Shown: piece by piece, positions 24,344-34,929 of the stretch
Position numbering within the stretch: the stretch's first letter is position 1
How the letters are laid out: the number at the start of each line of letters is the position of its first letter
Assembly (NCBI RefSeq): GCF_022682495.2
Contig: NC_071399.1
Coordinates: forward strand, 53,870,873-53,934,872
DNA length: 64,000 nucleotides
Direction: 5' to 3'
Source: Desmodus rotundus
Taxonomy: Eukaryota; Chordata; Mammalia; Chiroptera; Phyllostomidae
Program-made: the position numbers and the translations under genes
Notes under the pieces: generated by a model
The model's database searches: none
The model's input: only the letters and a program-made list of their open reading frames with translations
Told to the model about the DNA's origin: nothing

Positions 24344-24600
24344 TTCACAGACTGCCCAGACACTTGAGCAAGCTCCTCATTTGCAAGTGAATCTCTGAAA
24401 ACAAAGGGGCATTCTTTCCCAACCAGTAAAAATATCTGCATCTGCCAATGCTCCCACGCAGGGAAACAGGGCCCAGAGCCCACTGAGGGCATCGTAAACA
24501 GTCTGGGTGGTGTCCTCCTGCATGCCTCGTTGAGGCCCAACTGCCAAAATGGTCACAATAAGGCACACAGGTGCATCAGGCACCCAGCCACTCTTCTTCT
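24344..24600 (-). other. unidentified GC-richer segment
   Basis: About 250 bp between HAL1 copy G and an L1, higher in GC than the surrounding L1. On the - strand two overlapping frames stay open across it (positions 24345-24583). No SINE, LINE or LTR motif is recognisable. It could be a processed-pseudogene or transduced fragment, but I cannot identify a parent. Confidence 0.3.
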
Positions 24601-24840
24601 ATGTACTGGTATGGTAGTTCATTCTCAATCATTGCTTTTTAGTATTTTTGTGCTGTGAGAAGAACATTTAGGTTATTTCCAGTTTTTGGTATGTGAATAA
24701 TGCTGCAATCTATATTCTTGTACAGGAACATAAGTACTCTTTTCTCTTGGGTATATATCCAGTAGTAGAATTATTGGGTAATGGGGTAGATGCATGACTA
24801 ATGTTAGTTGATAGTATCAAAAGTTTTCTAGAGTAGTTTT

Positions 24841-24912
24841 TTTGTTTGTTTTGTTTTTATTTTTTTAATCTAATTTTTATTGTTATTCAACTACAGTTGT
24901 CTGCATTTTCTC
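24841..24912 (-). mobile_element. 72-bp, extremely 5'-truncated LINE tail
   Basis: T-rich tract followed by 'TTATTGTTATTCAACTACAG', the complement of a bat L1 3' terminus. Bounded by a 23-bp target duplication CAAAAG(T/C)TTTCTAGAGTAGTTTT (24818-24840 and 24913-24935) with a single mismatch. Confidence 0.8.
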
Positions 24913-25014
24913 CAAAAGCTTTCTAGAGTAGTTTTACCAAATTATACCCCCAATAGCAATATATGATGCTCCATATCCTTACCAATGATTGATATTAGAA
25001 CTCCTTTTAATTTT

Positions 25015-25192
25015 TTAAAAGATTTTATTTATTTTTAGAGAGGGAGAGAAACATTAATGGTGGTTGCCTCTCACACAACCCCAAGTCAGGGCCTGGACCG
25101 CAAACCAGGCACGTGCCCTGACTGGGAATCGAACCAGCACCCTTTTAGTTCACAGGCTGGCACTCAATTCACTGAGCCACACAAGCCAGGGC
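25015..25192 (-). mobile_element. VES-type bat SINE
   Basis: Antisense VES with 'GAGAGAAACATTAATGGTGGTTGCC', 'CGTGCCCTGACTGGGAATCGAACC' and 'CACTGAGCCACACAAGCCAGGG'. Target duplication TCCTTTTAATTTT at 25002-25014 and 25198-25210. Confidence 0.92.
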
Positions 25193-28186
25193 AGTATTCC
25201 TTTTAATTTTAACCATTCTGGTAGGGATGTTTAGTACTGAGTTGTGATTTTAATGTTCCTGATTTTGATGTAGAACTTCTTTTCATATGCATATTGGCTA
25301 TTTTTAGAACATTTTTATATCAACGAATGTAATTCACATTAACATATTAAAGAAAAATACATATCAACATTTCAATAAAGGTATTTGATAATGAAGGTTT
25401 TCCACTGATGTTATAATGAAGACAGGAAGTCCATTTTCACTACTTCTACTCAAACTAGAGTAGACATCCTACGCACTGACAGACTGCATGGAAAAGAAAT
25501 AAAGTTATAATGATTGCACAGAAAGATGTTAAATAATCTCTATTCATAGATGACAAGATTGTGATCATAGAAATTCTGAAAGAATCTACAAAATATTAGA
25601 AATAATAAGGGAACTTAGCAAGATGGCTGACTAGAAAGTCAATATGTAAATATCAGTAGTGTTTCTATATACTAGCAACAAACAAGTAGAATATAAAAAA
25701 TGTTAAGTGCCATTTAAAATAGCATAAAAACCCGAAATACCCAGGAATAAATCTAATGAAAGATATTTAACACCTTTATACTACAAACTACAAAACACTG
25801 CTGAGAGAAATTAGAGACCACTTAAATAAATGGAGTATGGTATGATATTCATGGATTGGAGGACTCAATATTAAGATGCCAGTTTTCCCCGAATGGACTT
25901 ATAGAGCCAATGTAAGCCTAATTAAAATCCCAGCAGGGTTTTGTTTTGTTTTGGAAATTGACAAGCTTAGTATAAAATACATAAATAAATGAAAATAAAT
26001 TTTGTAAAGTTTGTAAAATAATGGAAATATAAAGGACTTAGAAGATCCAACATAATGTTGATATAGGACTTTATCAACAATCAAAAGATATAGGACTTTA
26101 AGAGGTATATAAAGACACATTGATTAAAACACTGTGATACTGGTACAAGGTTAGGCAAACAGACACACAGAATGAGAACCTGGACACAGACCCATGTATG
26201 TGTGGTTATCTATTTTACACAGATGTCATTAAGAATTTAATGGGGGAGCCTTAGCTGACTTCTGGTCAGGATTGTGACATAGGTAAATGTATTACTCACA
26301 TTTTCCCACAGCCACATCAAAATTACAACTAAAACACAGAACAATCATCTTTGAGAACTGCCTAAAATCTAGCTGAAGTCCTAAAACTAAAAATATACAG
26401 AAGAAGCCACATCAAGACTGGCGGGAAAGTCAGAGACACGAAATGGGCTGTTCCCATACCCATGTGTGGTGTTTAAAAATCAGGAGGGATATCTCAACTG
26501 TGGAGGTATCCCCAAGGAGTGAGGGGTCCAAGCCCCACACCAGGCCCTCAAGTCCAGGGCTCCCGTACCAGGAAGAGAAATCTCCACAACTTCTGAATGT
26601 GAAAACCTGTGGGGATTGTGGCTGAGATGTAGGGCTTCTGGAGGGCCAGGTGTTCCTCCTGAAGATCCTATTCACAATCTTACTCAGACTCACTCACTCT
26701 CAGCTCTAGTGCTAGGGCAGAAGCTCAGAGGTGACGGACAAATGGGGAGAAACTGAATTGTCTGGTATCCAGGCAAGGACTACAGGGGCAGCTTTCTCCC
26801 TTACAGCAGTGCTGACAGGGGCCATTGTTCCTCTGATCAGTACTGTCCCCACAGTTCCACCAGGTGGTTGCCATATCTGAACCTTCATCACCTTGGCTAA
26901 CACTGTTTGGCCCTCTCTGGTGATTTCCTGAGACCTTGCCCCACTCATCTCTGGGCCCACCCAAGCCATTTCTAGTGGCTTATTCTATACAAACAAGTGC
27001 TCTTGGCTCATGCTTCAGACTTTCCTAAAATCTCTCAAACAGGCAGAATCTAGCCTCAACATGGCTTGTACCTCTTGCTAAGTGGTTCCAGGCCCAGCAA
27101 TAGCAGCAGCAATAGTGGCCTTGATGCACAGCTTGGCCTCTTTCAAGCACCTCTAAGCCCAGAACAAGTACCAGCCATCTGCAGATTACTCTGTAGCTCT
27201 TGCCAGGTAACCCTAGGGAGGGCACAGGCAGTGACTGACCTTGGTCTGCCACTTCCAGAAGGTCCTACAGCTAGCACACATGGTCGACAGCTTCAGAGCA
27301 CACCGAAGAACTTCCACAAGTACCACACTCGAGGGGTGGACTCAGCAGGCATCAGTGCTCTGGTGAAGGGAGTCCTGCTCTGTGGGGTTGGTCCCTGCAC
27401 AGTAGATGCTCCACAGCAATCGTGCCAGTCCTCACAGGCTATTCTCCCATTGATGTGCCAATGACAGTCAAGGCTCTACTACAACCAGAGGGCACACACA
27501 ATCCACACAAGGGATACACCTGGAGCATCCCGATCAGGTGACCAGGGAAACTGTGCTACTGGGCCCTATAGAACATGTAATACGAAGGCCACTCTACCAA
27601 TACTAGGAGATATAGCATGTCTACCCAATACATAGAAACCAGCACAAAGGGGCAGCCAAAATGAGGAGACAAGAAACATGTCTCAAATAAAAGAACAGAA
27701 AACTCCAGAAAAAGAACTAAATGCAACAGAGACCAGCAGTTTACCAGAGATCAAAATACCCAGTTATAAGGATGCTCAATGAACTTAGGGGAAGAGTAGA
27801 TGAACTTAATGGAAACTTCAGTGAAGAGATAAGAAACATAAAAATAGAACTAGAAAACAAAAAAAGAACCATTCAAAAATGAAGAATGCACTAACTGAAG
27901 ACTACATTAAAGGGAATCCACAATAGAGTAGATGAAGCATAGGGAATATAGCAGAGGATCAAATCAGAGATTTGGAAGATAAGTAAGCAAAAAACACCCA
28001 ATCAGAACAGCAAAAAGAAAACAATATGAGGATAGTGTAAGGAGCCTCTGGGACAACTTCAAGCATGCTAACGTTTGCATAATGTGGCTGCGGCAAGAAG
28101 GAGAGAACAAGTAATTGAAAACCTATTTGAAAAATAATGATGGGAAACTTCCATTACCTGGTGAAGGAAGTAGACATACAAGTCTA

Positions 28187-28285
28187 GGATGCAGGTTTGA
28201 TCCTGGTCAGGGCACATACAAGAAGCAACCAATGAATGCATAAATAAATGGAACAAATCAATGTTTCTCTCTAAAATCAATTTTT
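28187..28285 (+). mobile_element. tRNA-derived bat SINE, fragment
   Basis: Sense fragment: 'GCAGGTTTGATCCTGGTCAGGGCACATAC' then 'AATCAATGTTTCTCTCTAAAATCAATTTTTAAAAA'. The tRNA-like 5' part is incomplete. Confidence 0.7.
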
Positions 28286-28477
28286 AAAAAGATTTTATTT
28301 ATTTATTTTTAGAGAGAGGGGAAGGGAGGGAGGGAGAGAACATGATGTGAGAGGGATACATCTCACAGCTGCCTCTTGCAGGCCTGCAATCCAGGCATGT
28401 GCCCTGACTGGGAATCAAACCAGTGACCTTTCAGTTTATAGGGTGGGACTCAATTCACGAAGCCACACCAGCCAGGG
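28286..28477 (-). mobile_element. VES-type bat SINE
   Basis: Antisense VES inserted in the tail of the preceding SINE. The duplication CTCTAAAATCA(A/G)TTTTT flanks it (about 28269-28285 and 28478-28495). The motifs GAGAGAGGGGAAGGGAGGG and 'CAGGCATGTGCCCTGACTGGGAATC' identify it. Confidence 0.9.
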
Positions 28478-28985
28478 CTCTAAAATCAGTTTTTTAAAAA
28501 AGCTATGTATGGTGTCAGATGGGTAGTAGATTTATTGGGGTGATCACTTTGTAAGTTATGTGTCAAAACACTGGGTTGTACACCTAAAACTAATAAAATA
28601 TTGTATATCAACTGTAATTGAAAAATAAATTATTTAAAAAGAAAAATTTAGTGGGGAAAATGAGAAGTCGTGTTTTTAAATAAGTAGAACTGAGTCAATT
28701 GGATGTCCATATGGGGGGAAAATAAACCTTGATTCTAACTTCGTATCTTTTACACAAGTTAATTTGTGATAAATCAGGCCTGGATGTGAAAGGTAAAATA
28801 AAAAGGCATCTAGAAGAAAATACAAACTGTCTTCACAGCCTTGGCATAGGTAAAGCTTTATTATATATGATACAAAATGCATTAATCATAAAATATCAGC
28901 AAAACCAGTTTTACCTCAAATATTTTTGTAATTCTTATCTTCTCCATCTCTACAATCTTTGACCTATTTAAGTGTCACTTTGGCT

Positions 28986-29475
28986 TGTGGGGGTGGGGGG
29001 TCCAGAACAAGCCACCCCAAGATGTGCCTCAGTGGTGTGCTGATTATTTTGCTGTAAAGGCAATTTTAGCTTTAGGCTCAAGAGAAACTTCTGCCCTCCT
29101 CCCCCAAGTACCTAGAAGAATTTGCTTTAGAAGCCTTGCCCATTAGAGATTATCAGATTATTTCTTTTGACCTATTTATAGGACAGGGCAAACTACTAAT
29201 TACTGAATGTCTGCTCTCATCATCCTGCAATGACCTTTTTAATTTCTCAAGGCACCTTACCCCATCCCCAGCTCAGATTGTCTCATATACCTCAATTCTC
29301 CTTTCTATCTCTGAACCTCACAAGTATGCATGGTCTCTGACTTTCTCATGTATGTGGGACTCCCATGCACATATTCAATTTTTTTTTGCTCTTGTCAATC
29401 TGCCTCCTGTTGATTTATTTGGCCAGCCAAAAGAACCAGAGGAGAGAAAGGGAAATTTCCCCCCTTCCCCACACC
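28986..29475 (+). mobile_element. probable solo LTR of a class I (ERV1-like) endogenous retrovirus
   Basis: Begins TGTGGGGGTGGGGGGTCCAG and ends near 'TTCCCCACA'. The 3' part ('TTGCTCTTGTCAATCTGCC', 'GCCAGCCAAAAGAACCAGAG', 'GGGAAATTTCCCCCC') is the pattern of gammaretrovirus-like LTR ends in carnivores and bats. No internal viral region is seen on either side, and no target duplication is clear. Confidence 0.55.
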
Positions 29476-30957
29476 TGTAAAACAGCAGTTGTCCCCCCAA
29501 CAGCTCTTCTCCTTTTCTCTTTAATTATTCTTCAACAGCAGAGAGCATAATATATTTACTTACAACACAAATTTGACTTTACTGTCTTTTTTAATTAAAA
29601 ATCCTATAATGGGTTAGCATCGTTAAGAGAATCACATCCAAGCTTTTCAGCAGAACACACATCTTGTTCTTTATGACCTGGCAGTCACTCCCTTCTCCAG
29701 CCAGTCTGCTTCTAACTTGAATTTTGGCTCTACTAATTTCAGAGTTCACGTTGTTTTCTAACACACATCCTACTATGAATTATCTTTTCCATTTCCATCA
29801 TCAACTACGGTAATTCTTATTCATCTTTGGAAGCTGACAGTTATCGAATCTTTGACGAATCAATTCCTATAGCTTATATTCCATAGGTGGCCCACCTTGC
29901 TATCACATATTCCCCTTTTTTTCATTTTACTACTTATAACAGCACTGGTTGAAGTTTCCGCAGGGCATTAACATTTTTGAGTCCCTGTCTTAGCTTAGAT
30001 TTTGGGTGTGTTAACATTCAAGTTTATGTACTTGCTTCATCTCTACTAACTGAGCCGCTTACTCCCACTCCCTCTCGCTCTTCCCACTTCTTGCAGAGTA
30101 ACTTGCTGGAAGCTTCATTTGATTCTTATGCGTCAAAGGACAGAGCCTGACCAACTAGTCCGGAAAGTAAAGCGGCACCTAGACAACTTCAGGCCACCTT
30201 CCTCCTTTCAGTGCCTTCCGAAGAAAAAGGTTTTTCTTCCTAATCTGGGAAGCCAACTGGGAAAAAAACCTGGGCCTGTGTTGTTCTGGGAAGTAGACCA
30301 GTCTAACAGCACCGGACCCAAAAAGAATTCGCTCTGTCCTGCAGGAGCAGAACGACTTCCGGCGAGTACTGCGTTGGGGCTTCCGGCGCAAAGATCCCGG
30401 GAGCTACCTACCCACTGGCACTTGGGAACTTTCTCTTGGAAAACTACACGTAGCAGCAAATTACGTCACAGGGCACTAAAGTGTTGGCTGCCTCCGGTAA
30501 CCTTAATAGCCGTGGTGAATTGTGACAGTGGAGCAACGATATGGTTATTAATAAACAAACGCCCCCCAAAAAGCCATGCGTTCTCGAGGGACACAGTACC
30601 TTACAAAAATTCTTTTAAGCTACTACCCCTGAAGTCCCTGTCAGTGTACGGGCGCACGGAGAAAGACGGCCTACTGGGACCGCCGACGCCTCCGTTGCCA
30701 CAGCTGAGAGGGGCGGGGACTGGGAGTCGAGTCACCGGAAGCAGAGTGGGTCGGAGGACTAGTTCCTCCAAGTTCCCGGTGTGCCCCGCGCTTGCCTTCG
30801 GCGTCTCCTCCCCCCACGGCACTCTGCGTGGCTGCTCGTTGGCTACTTAGGACGGAAGCCCGTTGTGTGTGTCTCCAGAAGTTTCCCCCTTGGGCGGCGG
30901 CGTGTCTTGTAACCTCTGTGGTAGCAGCTCCCGCAACAGCTGCAGTGACTATTAGGG

Positions 30958-30995
30958 ATGGCGGCCGCTGCAGCAGGACCTGCAACAGACCAGAG
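30958..30995 (+). CDS. SUGT1: SUGT1 coding exon 1
   Basis: ATG in GGGATGG (purine at -3, G at +4) starts MAAAAAGPATDQ and a split Arg codon; donor GTACAT at 30996. Human has the same Ala-rich start. Confidence 0.93.
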
Positions 30996-31089
30996 GTACA
31001 TATTTTCTTTTCTTTTTGGTATGTATTTTTATCCCCTCCCCGCTTTCCTTGGTTAGTGAGCCCTGCTGAAGTCGTTGTTTTCCTGGCAG

Positions 31090-31147
31090 GTTTCTCCCGA
31101 GCTTCTCCGATGCTCTGGTCGACGAGGACCCCCAGGCGGCGTTAGAG
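31090..31147 (+). CDS. SUGT1: SUGT1 coding exon 2
   Basis: Acceptor CTGGCAG ends at 31089. Reads FLPSFSDALVDEDPQAALE, the start of the first TPR helix; donor GTGAGA at 31148. Only 94 bases separate exons 1 and 2. Confidence 0.95.
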
Positions 31148-31696
31148 GTGAGAGGACCCGTCTCAGACTGGTCTAACTTTCCTTTGGGGAACGCGGCGAA
31201 CCCCGCCTCTTCCCAGCACATGCCTTTCTCGGACCCGGTGGACTGTTTGCCGTGTCTCATCCCTAATTTTGACGAACTCGGCCTCTTTTTTTTATTTTTT
31301 CCTCTGTTCCATATTGTTCCTCTGCCCCCTTCCACTCCTAGACCTTGTCTGTATATTCGCATCTGTTTAGAAAAACTGTTTCTGTAGTTGACATCCATGG
31401 TTGGTCTGGAAGGATATTTATTTTAAATAACATTTGACTACAAGAAAAAGTGAAATCTAGGTTTGATGGTATTTGTTTAATTCGTTTTTTTCCGTTTAAC
31501 AAGTATCCTTGCCATTCTTATGTACCAGGCTATGTGCAAAGTGTATGAACTCAGACTACCATAACAACCATCATTTCTCCTATGACCCTGAAAATTTCCA
31601 GATGTCCTGCTACTATTCATTATTGACTCATTTGTTTATTCATCAAAACAATATTTTGGGGGGTTGCTATGTGCGAGGCACCCATTGAAGTCTTTA

Positions 31697-33682
31697 ATTT
31701 TTTTAAATATATTTATTGATTATGCTATTAGAGTTGTCCCATTTCCCGCCCCCCTCCACTCTATCCTGCCCACCCCCTCCCTCCCATATTCTCCCCCTAT
31801 AGTTCATGTCCATGGGTCATACTTATAAGTTCTTTGGCTTCTACATTTCCTACACTATTCTTACCCTCCCCTGTCTATTTTCTACCTATCATCTATGCTA
31901 CTTATTCTCTGTACCTTCCCCCCCCTCTCCCCGTCCCACTCCCCTATTGGCAACCCTTCATGTGATCTCCATCTGTATGGTTCTGTTCCTGTTCTAGTTG
32001 TCTGCCTAGTTTGCTCTTGTTTTTGTTTTAGGTGTGGTCGTTAATAACTGAGTTTACTGTCATTTTTTACTGTTCATATTTTTGATCTTTTTTTTAGGTA
32101 AGTCCCTTTAACATTTCATATAATAAGGGCTTGGTGATGATGAACTTCTTTAACTTGACCTTATCTGAGAAGCACTTTATCTTCCCTTCCATTCTAAATG
32201 ATAGCTTTGCTGGATACAGTAATCTTGGATGTAGGTCCTTGCCTTTCATGACTTGGAATACTTCTTGCCAGTCCCTTCTTGCCTGTAAGGTCTCTTTGGA
32301 GAAATCAGCTGACAGTCTTATGGGTACTCCTTTGTAGGTAACTGTCTCCTTTTCTCTTGCTGCTTCTAAGATTCCTGTTTAATCTTAGGTAATGTAATTA
32401 TGATGTGCCTTGGTGTGGTCCTCCTTGGGTCCAGCTTCTTTGGGACTCTCTGAGCTTCCTGGACTTCCTGGAGGTCTGTTTCCTTTGCCAGATTAGGGAA
32501 GTTCTCCTTCATTATTTGTTCAAATAAGTTTTTAATTTTTTGTTCTTCCTCTTCTCCTACTGGCACCCGTATAATTTGGATGTTGGAACGTTTCAAGATG
32601 TCCTGGAGGTTCTTCAGCCTCTCCTCATTTTTCCAAATTCTTGTTTCTTCATTCTTTTCTGGTTGGATGTTTCTTTCTTCCTTCTGGTCCACACCATTGA
32701 TTTGAGTCCCAGTTTCCTTCGCATCACTATTGGTTCCCTGTATTTCCTTTGTCTCTCTTAGCATAGCCTTCATTTTTTCATCTAGTTTTTGAACAAATTC
32801 AACCAATTCTGTGAGCGTCTTGATAACCACTGTTTTGAACTGTGCATCCGATAGGTTTGCTATCTCTTCCTCGCTTAGTTGTATTTTTTCTGGAGCTTTG
32901 AAGTGTTCTGTCATTTGGGCCATTCTTTTCTTTTTTTTTTCTTGGCGCGGCTGTTACTTAAAGGGGTGGAGCCTTAGGTGTTCACGGGGTCGGTGTAATG
33001 CTGGTTGCTGTGCTGTGACGTGACGCTGTACGTGGGGGAGGGGCCGAGAGGGAGCAATGGCGCCCACTGCACTCTCCACCGGATTTCAATATTTCACTCC
33101 GCTACCCACAATTAAACTGGGCCCCTCTGGTGCTGGTTCCCGAGTGGGTGGGCCTGTGCACGCCCTAGGCCCCTGTGGGTCTCCCCAACGACCTCTCCTG
33201 TGATGCTGGGAGTCTCTCCCGCTGCCGCCCCAACCCCCAGGGGCGTTTTCAATCAGAGGTCTGAGGCTCCATTTTCCCCGCGCTGGAGCCCTGGGCCGCT
33301 GGTCCGCTTTGCTCCCCATTGTTTGTCCAGTTTATCTGTGGGCGAATGTGGGGCCTCGGGGTGCTACCCGCTGCTCTGCCTGCCCTGTTCTCCACCACTC
33401 TGAGTCGGCCCTCTCGGTTTATCTGCGTGAAAGTGGGGCCGCAGGGTCTGCCAATGGTCAGACTGCCTGCCCCGTTGGTCCCACACTCTGTCAGTCTTGG
33501 TCCCGCCACGGCAACACGAGTCCCCTTCTCTCCGGCTGCCCGTCTCCGCCCCTCCTACCTGTCTGGATGAATGTTTATTTTTTATTTCCTTGGTGTCGGA
33601 CTTCCTTGCTGTTGGATTTTCTGTCAGTTCTGGTTGTGCGAGGAGGGGCAGTGTGTCTACCTATGCCGCCATCTTGGTTCTC
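31697..33682 (-). mobile_element. HAL1 (ORF1-only L1 derivative), copy B, full length
   Basis: About 1.99 kb in SUGT1 intron 2, antisense to the gene. Target duplication TGAAGTCTTTA (31686-31696 and 33687-33697), extendable to 15 bp with two mismatches. The - strand starts GAGAACCAAGATGGCGGC (a perfect YY1-type site), with a CpG-rich 5' UTR to about 32940. An uninterrupted ORF1 runs 32923 down to 32366 (185 residues, MAQMTEHFKAPEK...KIKQES). It carries a coiled coil, an RRM with NIQIIRVP and TPRHIIITLPK, and then a stop caused by a frameshift shared with copy A. The C-terminal-domain codons remain further on in another frame (about 32340-32110). No ORF2; the 3' UTR follows directly to an A-rich tail. 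Confidence 0.87.
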
Positions 33683-34499
33683 CTACTGAAGTCTTTACTT
33701 ATATATTTAATTGATTTACAAAGCACTTTGTATGAAGTGAAAGACTATAAAGCTATAAACGAGAGTAGAAGGGCAAGAGTTAAATAATTCAAAGTAGTAA
33801 GGAAAGCCCAAGCTAAGGCTACATAATGTAGTGAGTGGTTCACAAAATTTAGCGAGAGATTTCTTGCTTTAAAACACTAGAAAAAGAACCCAAACCCTGT
33901 TCTGTTGTTACAATCTAACACACTTAAGGGTAGCAGTTTGAGTCAAGAGAACCGTTTTCCTATGTATGACTTTTAGAAATAATTTGCCACATGCTAATAG
34001 AGTCTCTCTAAGAAGGTGACATTTGAGCAGATACCTGAGGGAATGAGCTTGGAAGCTCTGGGGAAAGCGTTCGTGCAATGCCAAAATCCTGGCTAGGAAT
34101 GAAGCTGCCCTGTACAAGGAGCAGCACAAACGATCATTTGACTAGAGCAGTCTGAAAAAGGAGTATGAGATGAGGTGGGGAGGAAACCGCAATTTGGTCC
34201 CTTAGTGCCTCTTAGGCCAAAATATGTTTTTGGATCTGGATGTGAAGGCCTTCAAATAAAGTGGTTGATTAATTAGTCGTACTGTAATGTGTCCTGGTGA
34301 GGCCTCTGGGATCAGTAGTAGAATAACGAGTGTTAACAGGAGGTACTGAGATTTTTCTCCACAATTATGTCAGCTAATACCTATTTCCAGAATTTACATT
34401 TGTTATGGTCCTCTTAGGCTCAGTTCCTCCTTTGGAAATTCAGTTCATAAAAGGTGCTTTTAAAGGTTATTGATGTTAGTTTCCATCTCACTTGTTTTA

Positions 34500-34890
34500 C
34501 TTTTTAACTTTTTGTTGAAGTACAACATGTAGATAACACAAATCTGAAGTCTGCAACTAATGAAGTTGTTTTACATACATACATATGATGCAGAGCAACA
34601 ATATAGAACTCTTTCATCCTCAAGTTTCTCTCATGCTTCTTCCCAGCCAATAATTTTCCTTTTCCACCAGACAACTTTTATTGTGACCTCCATCACCATG
34701 AATTGGTTTTGCTTGTTCTTGCACGTCACATAAACAGAGTCATAGGCTAGATACTCAGTTGACTGTAGGCACTGTGTCTTGCTTTAAACATTTTGTGAGA
34801 TACATTCATATTGCTGTATGAAGTGGTAGTTCTTTTTCATTGCTTTGTAGTGTTCCATTGTATAAATGTAGCACAATTTACTCTAACAAT
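34500..34890 (-). repeat. L1 LINE 3' fragment
   Basis: 'TTGTTGAAGTACAACATGTAGATAACAC', 'TGAATTGGTTTTGCTTGTTCTTG' and 'TTCATTGCTTTGTAGTGTTCCATTGTATAAATG' are antisense L1M 3' motifs in order. Confidence 0.7.
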
Positions 34891-34929
34891 GGGCATGGAA
34901 TGAGACTGCTTGTGTCCAAAACCTGGTTT

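Larger units (their letters stand above)
24601..25320 (-). mobile_element. L1 LINE 3' UTR/ORF2 fragment with two later insertions
   Basis: Antisense L1: 'TATTTCCAGTTTTTGGTATGTGAATAATGCTGC', 'CTTGGGTATATATCCAGTAGTAGAATTATTGGGTAATG' and 'CCAATAGCAATATATGATGCTCC'. A 72-bp L1-tail insertion lies at 24841-24912 and a VES SINE at 25015-25192. Confidence 0.8.
26259..28640 (+). mobile_element. HAL1-type element, copy H (old subfamily)
   Basis: Sense strand. Starts CTTCTGGTCAGGATTGTGAC, then a long 5' UTR homologous (in complement) to those of copies F and G. A degraded ORF1 (about 27660-28180: 'AAAAGAACTAAATGCAACAGAGACC', 'ACCAGAGATCAAAATACCCAGT') and an L1-like 3' end follow at about 28500-28636 ('GTGATCACTTTGTAAGTTATGTG', 'AAACTAATAAAATATTGTATATCAACTGTAATTG'). 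Two SINEs interrupt it at 28187-28477. The flanks AATTTAATGGGGGA (about 26234) and AATTTAGTGGGGAA (about 28645) look like a diverged target duplication. Confidence 0.7.
25321..28960 (+). mobile_element. L1 LINE ORF2 remnant, interrupted by HAL1 copy H
   Basis: Sense-strand L1 ORF2: 'AAAGGTATTTGATAATGAAGG', 'AACTAGAGTAGACATCCTACGC', 'TAGATGACAAGATTGTGATCATAG', 'TACCCAGGAATAAATCTAATGAAAG'. It breaks at about 26240 and continues at about 28645 ('GAGTCAATTGGATGTCCATATG', 'CAGGCCTGGATGTGAAAGGTAAAATAAAA'). Many stops. Confidence 0.8.
13246..30349. other. ELF1-SUGT1 intergenic region
   Basis: About 17 kb between the ELF1 poly(A) site and the SUGT1 promoter. Nearly all of it can be assigned to repeats, listed separately. 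No further gene is supported: long frames here fall in L1, HAL1, SINE or LTR sequence. Stretches without a clear repeat are 13246-13626, 14870-15490, 15660-16540 (ancient degraded repeats likely) and 29480-30349. Confidence 0.8.
30350..31250 (+). promoter_or_regulatory. SUGT1: SUGT1 CpG-island promoter and 5' UTR
   Basis: CpG-dense block around the first exon, unlike the AT-rich surroundings. No TATA box is seen. Visible factor motifs: ETS-type ACTTCCGG at 30355-30362 and GCTTCCGG at 30379-30386, ACCGGAAG at 30734-30741, and a CRE-like TTACGTCA at 30461-30468. A housekeeping, dispersed-start promoter is the likely reading; the transcription start itself cannot be placed. The 243-residue open frame across 30119-30850 has no recognisable domain and is taken as a by-product of GC content. 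Confidence 0.75.

Noticed and set aside
26430..27464. Several 60-130 codon frames between 26.4 and 27.5 kb on both strands
   Set aside because: They fall within the GC-rich 5' UTR of HAL1 copy H and have counterparts in copies F and G.
30119..30850. 243-codon + strand open frame upstream of SUGT1
   Set aside because: It spans the CpG-rich promoter and likely 5' UTR, has no recognisable domain, and competing frames are open on the other strand. A GC-driven chance ORF is the simpler reading.
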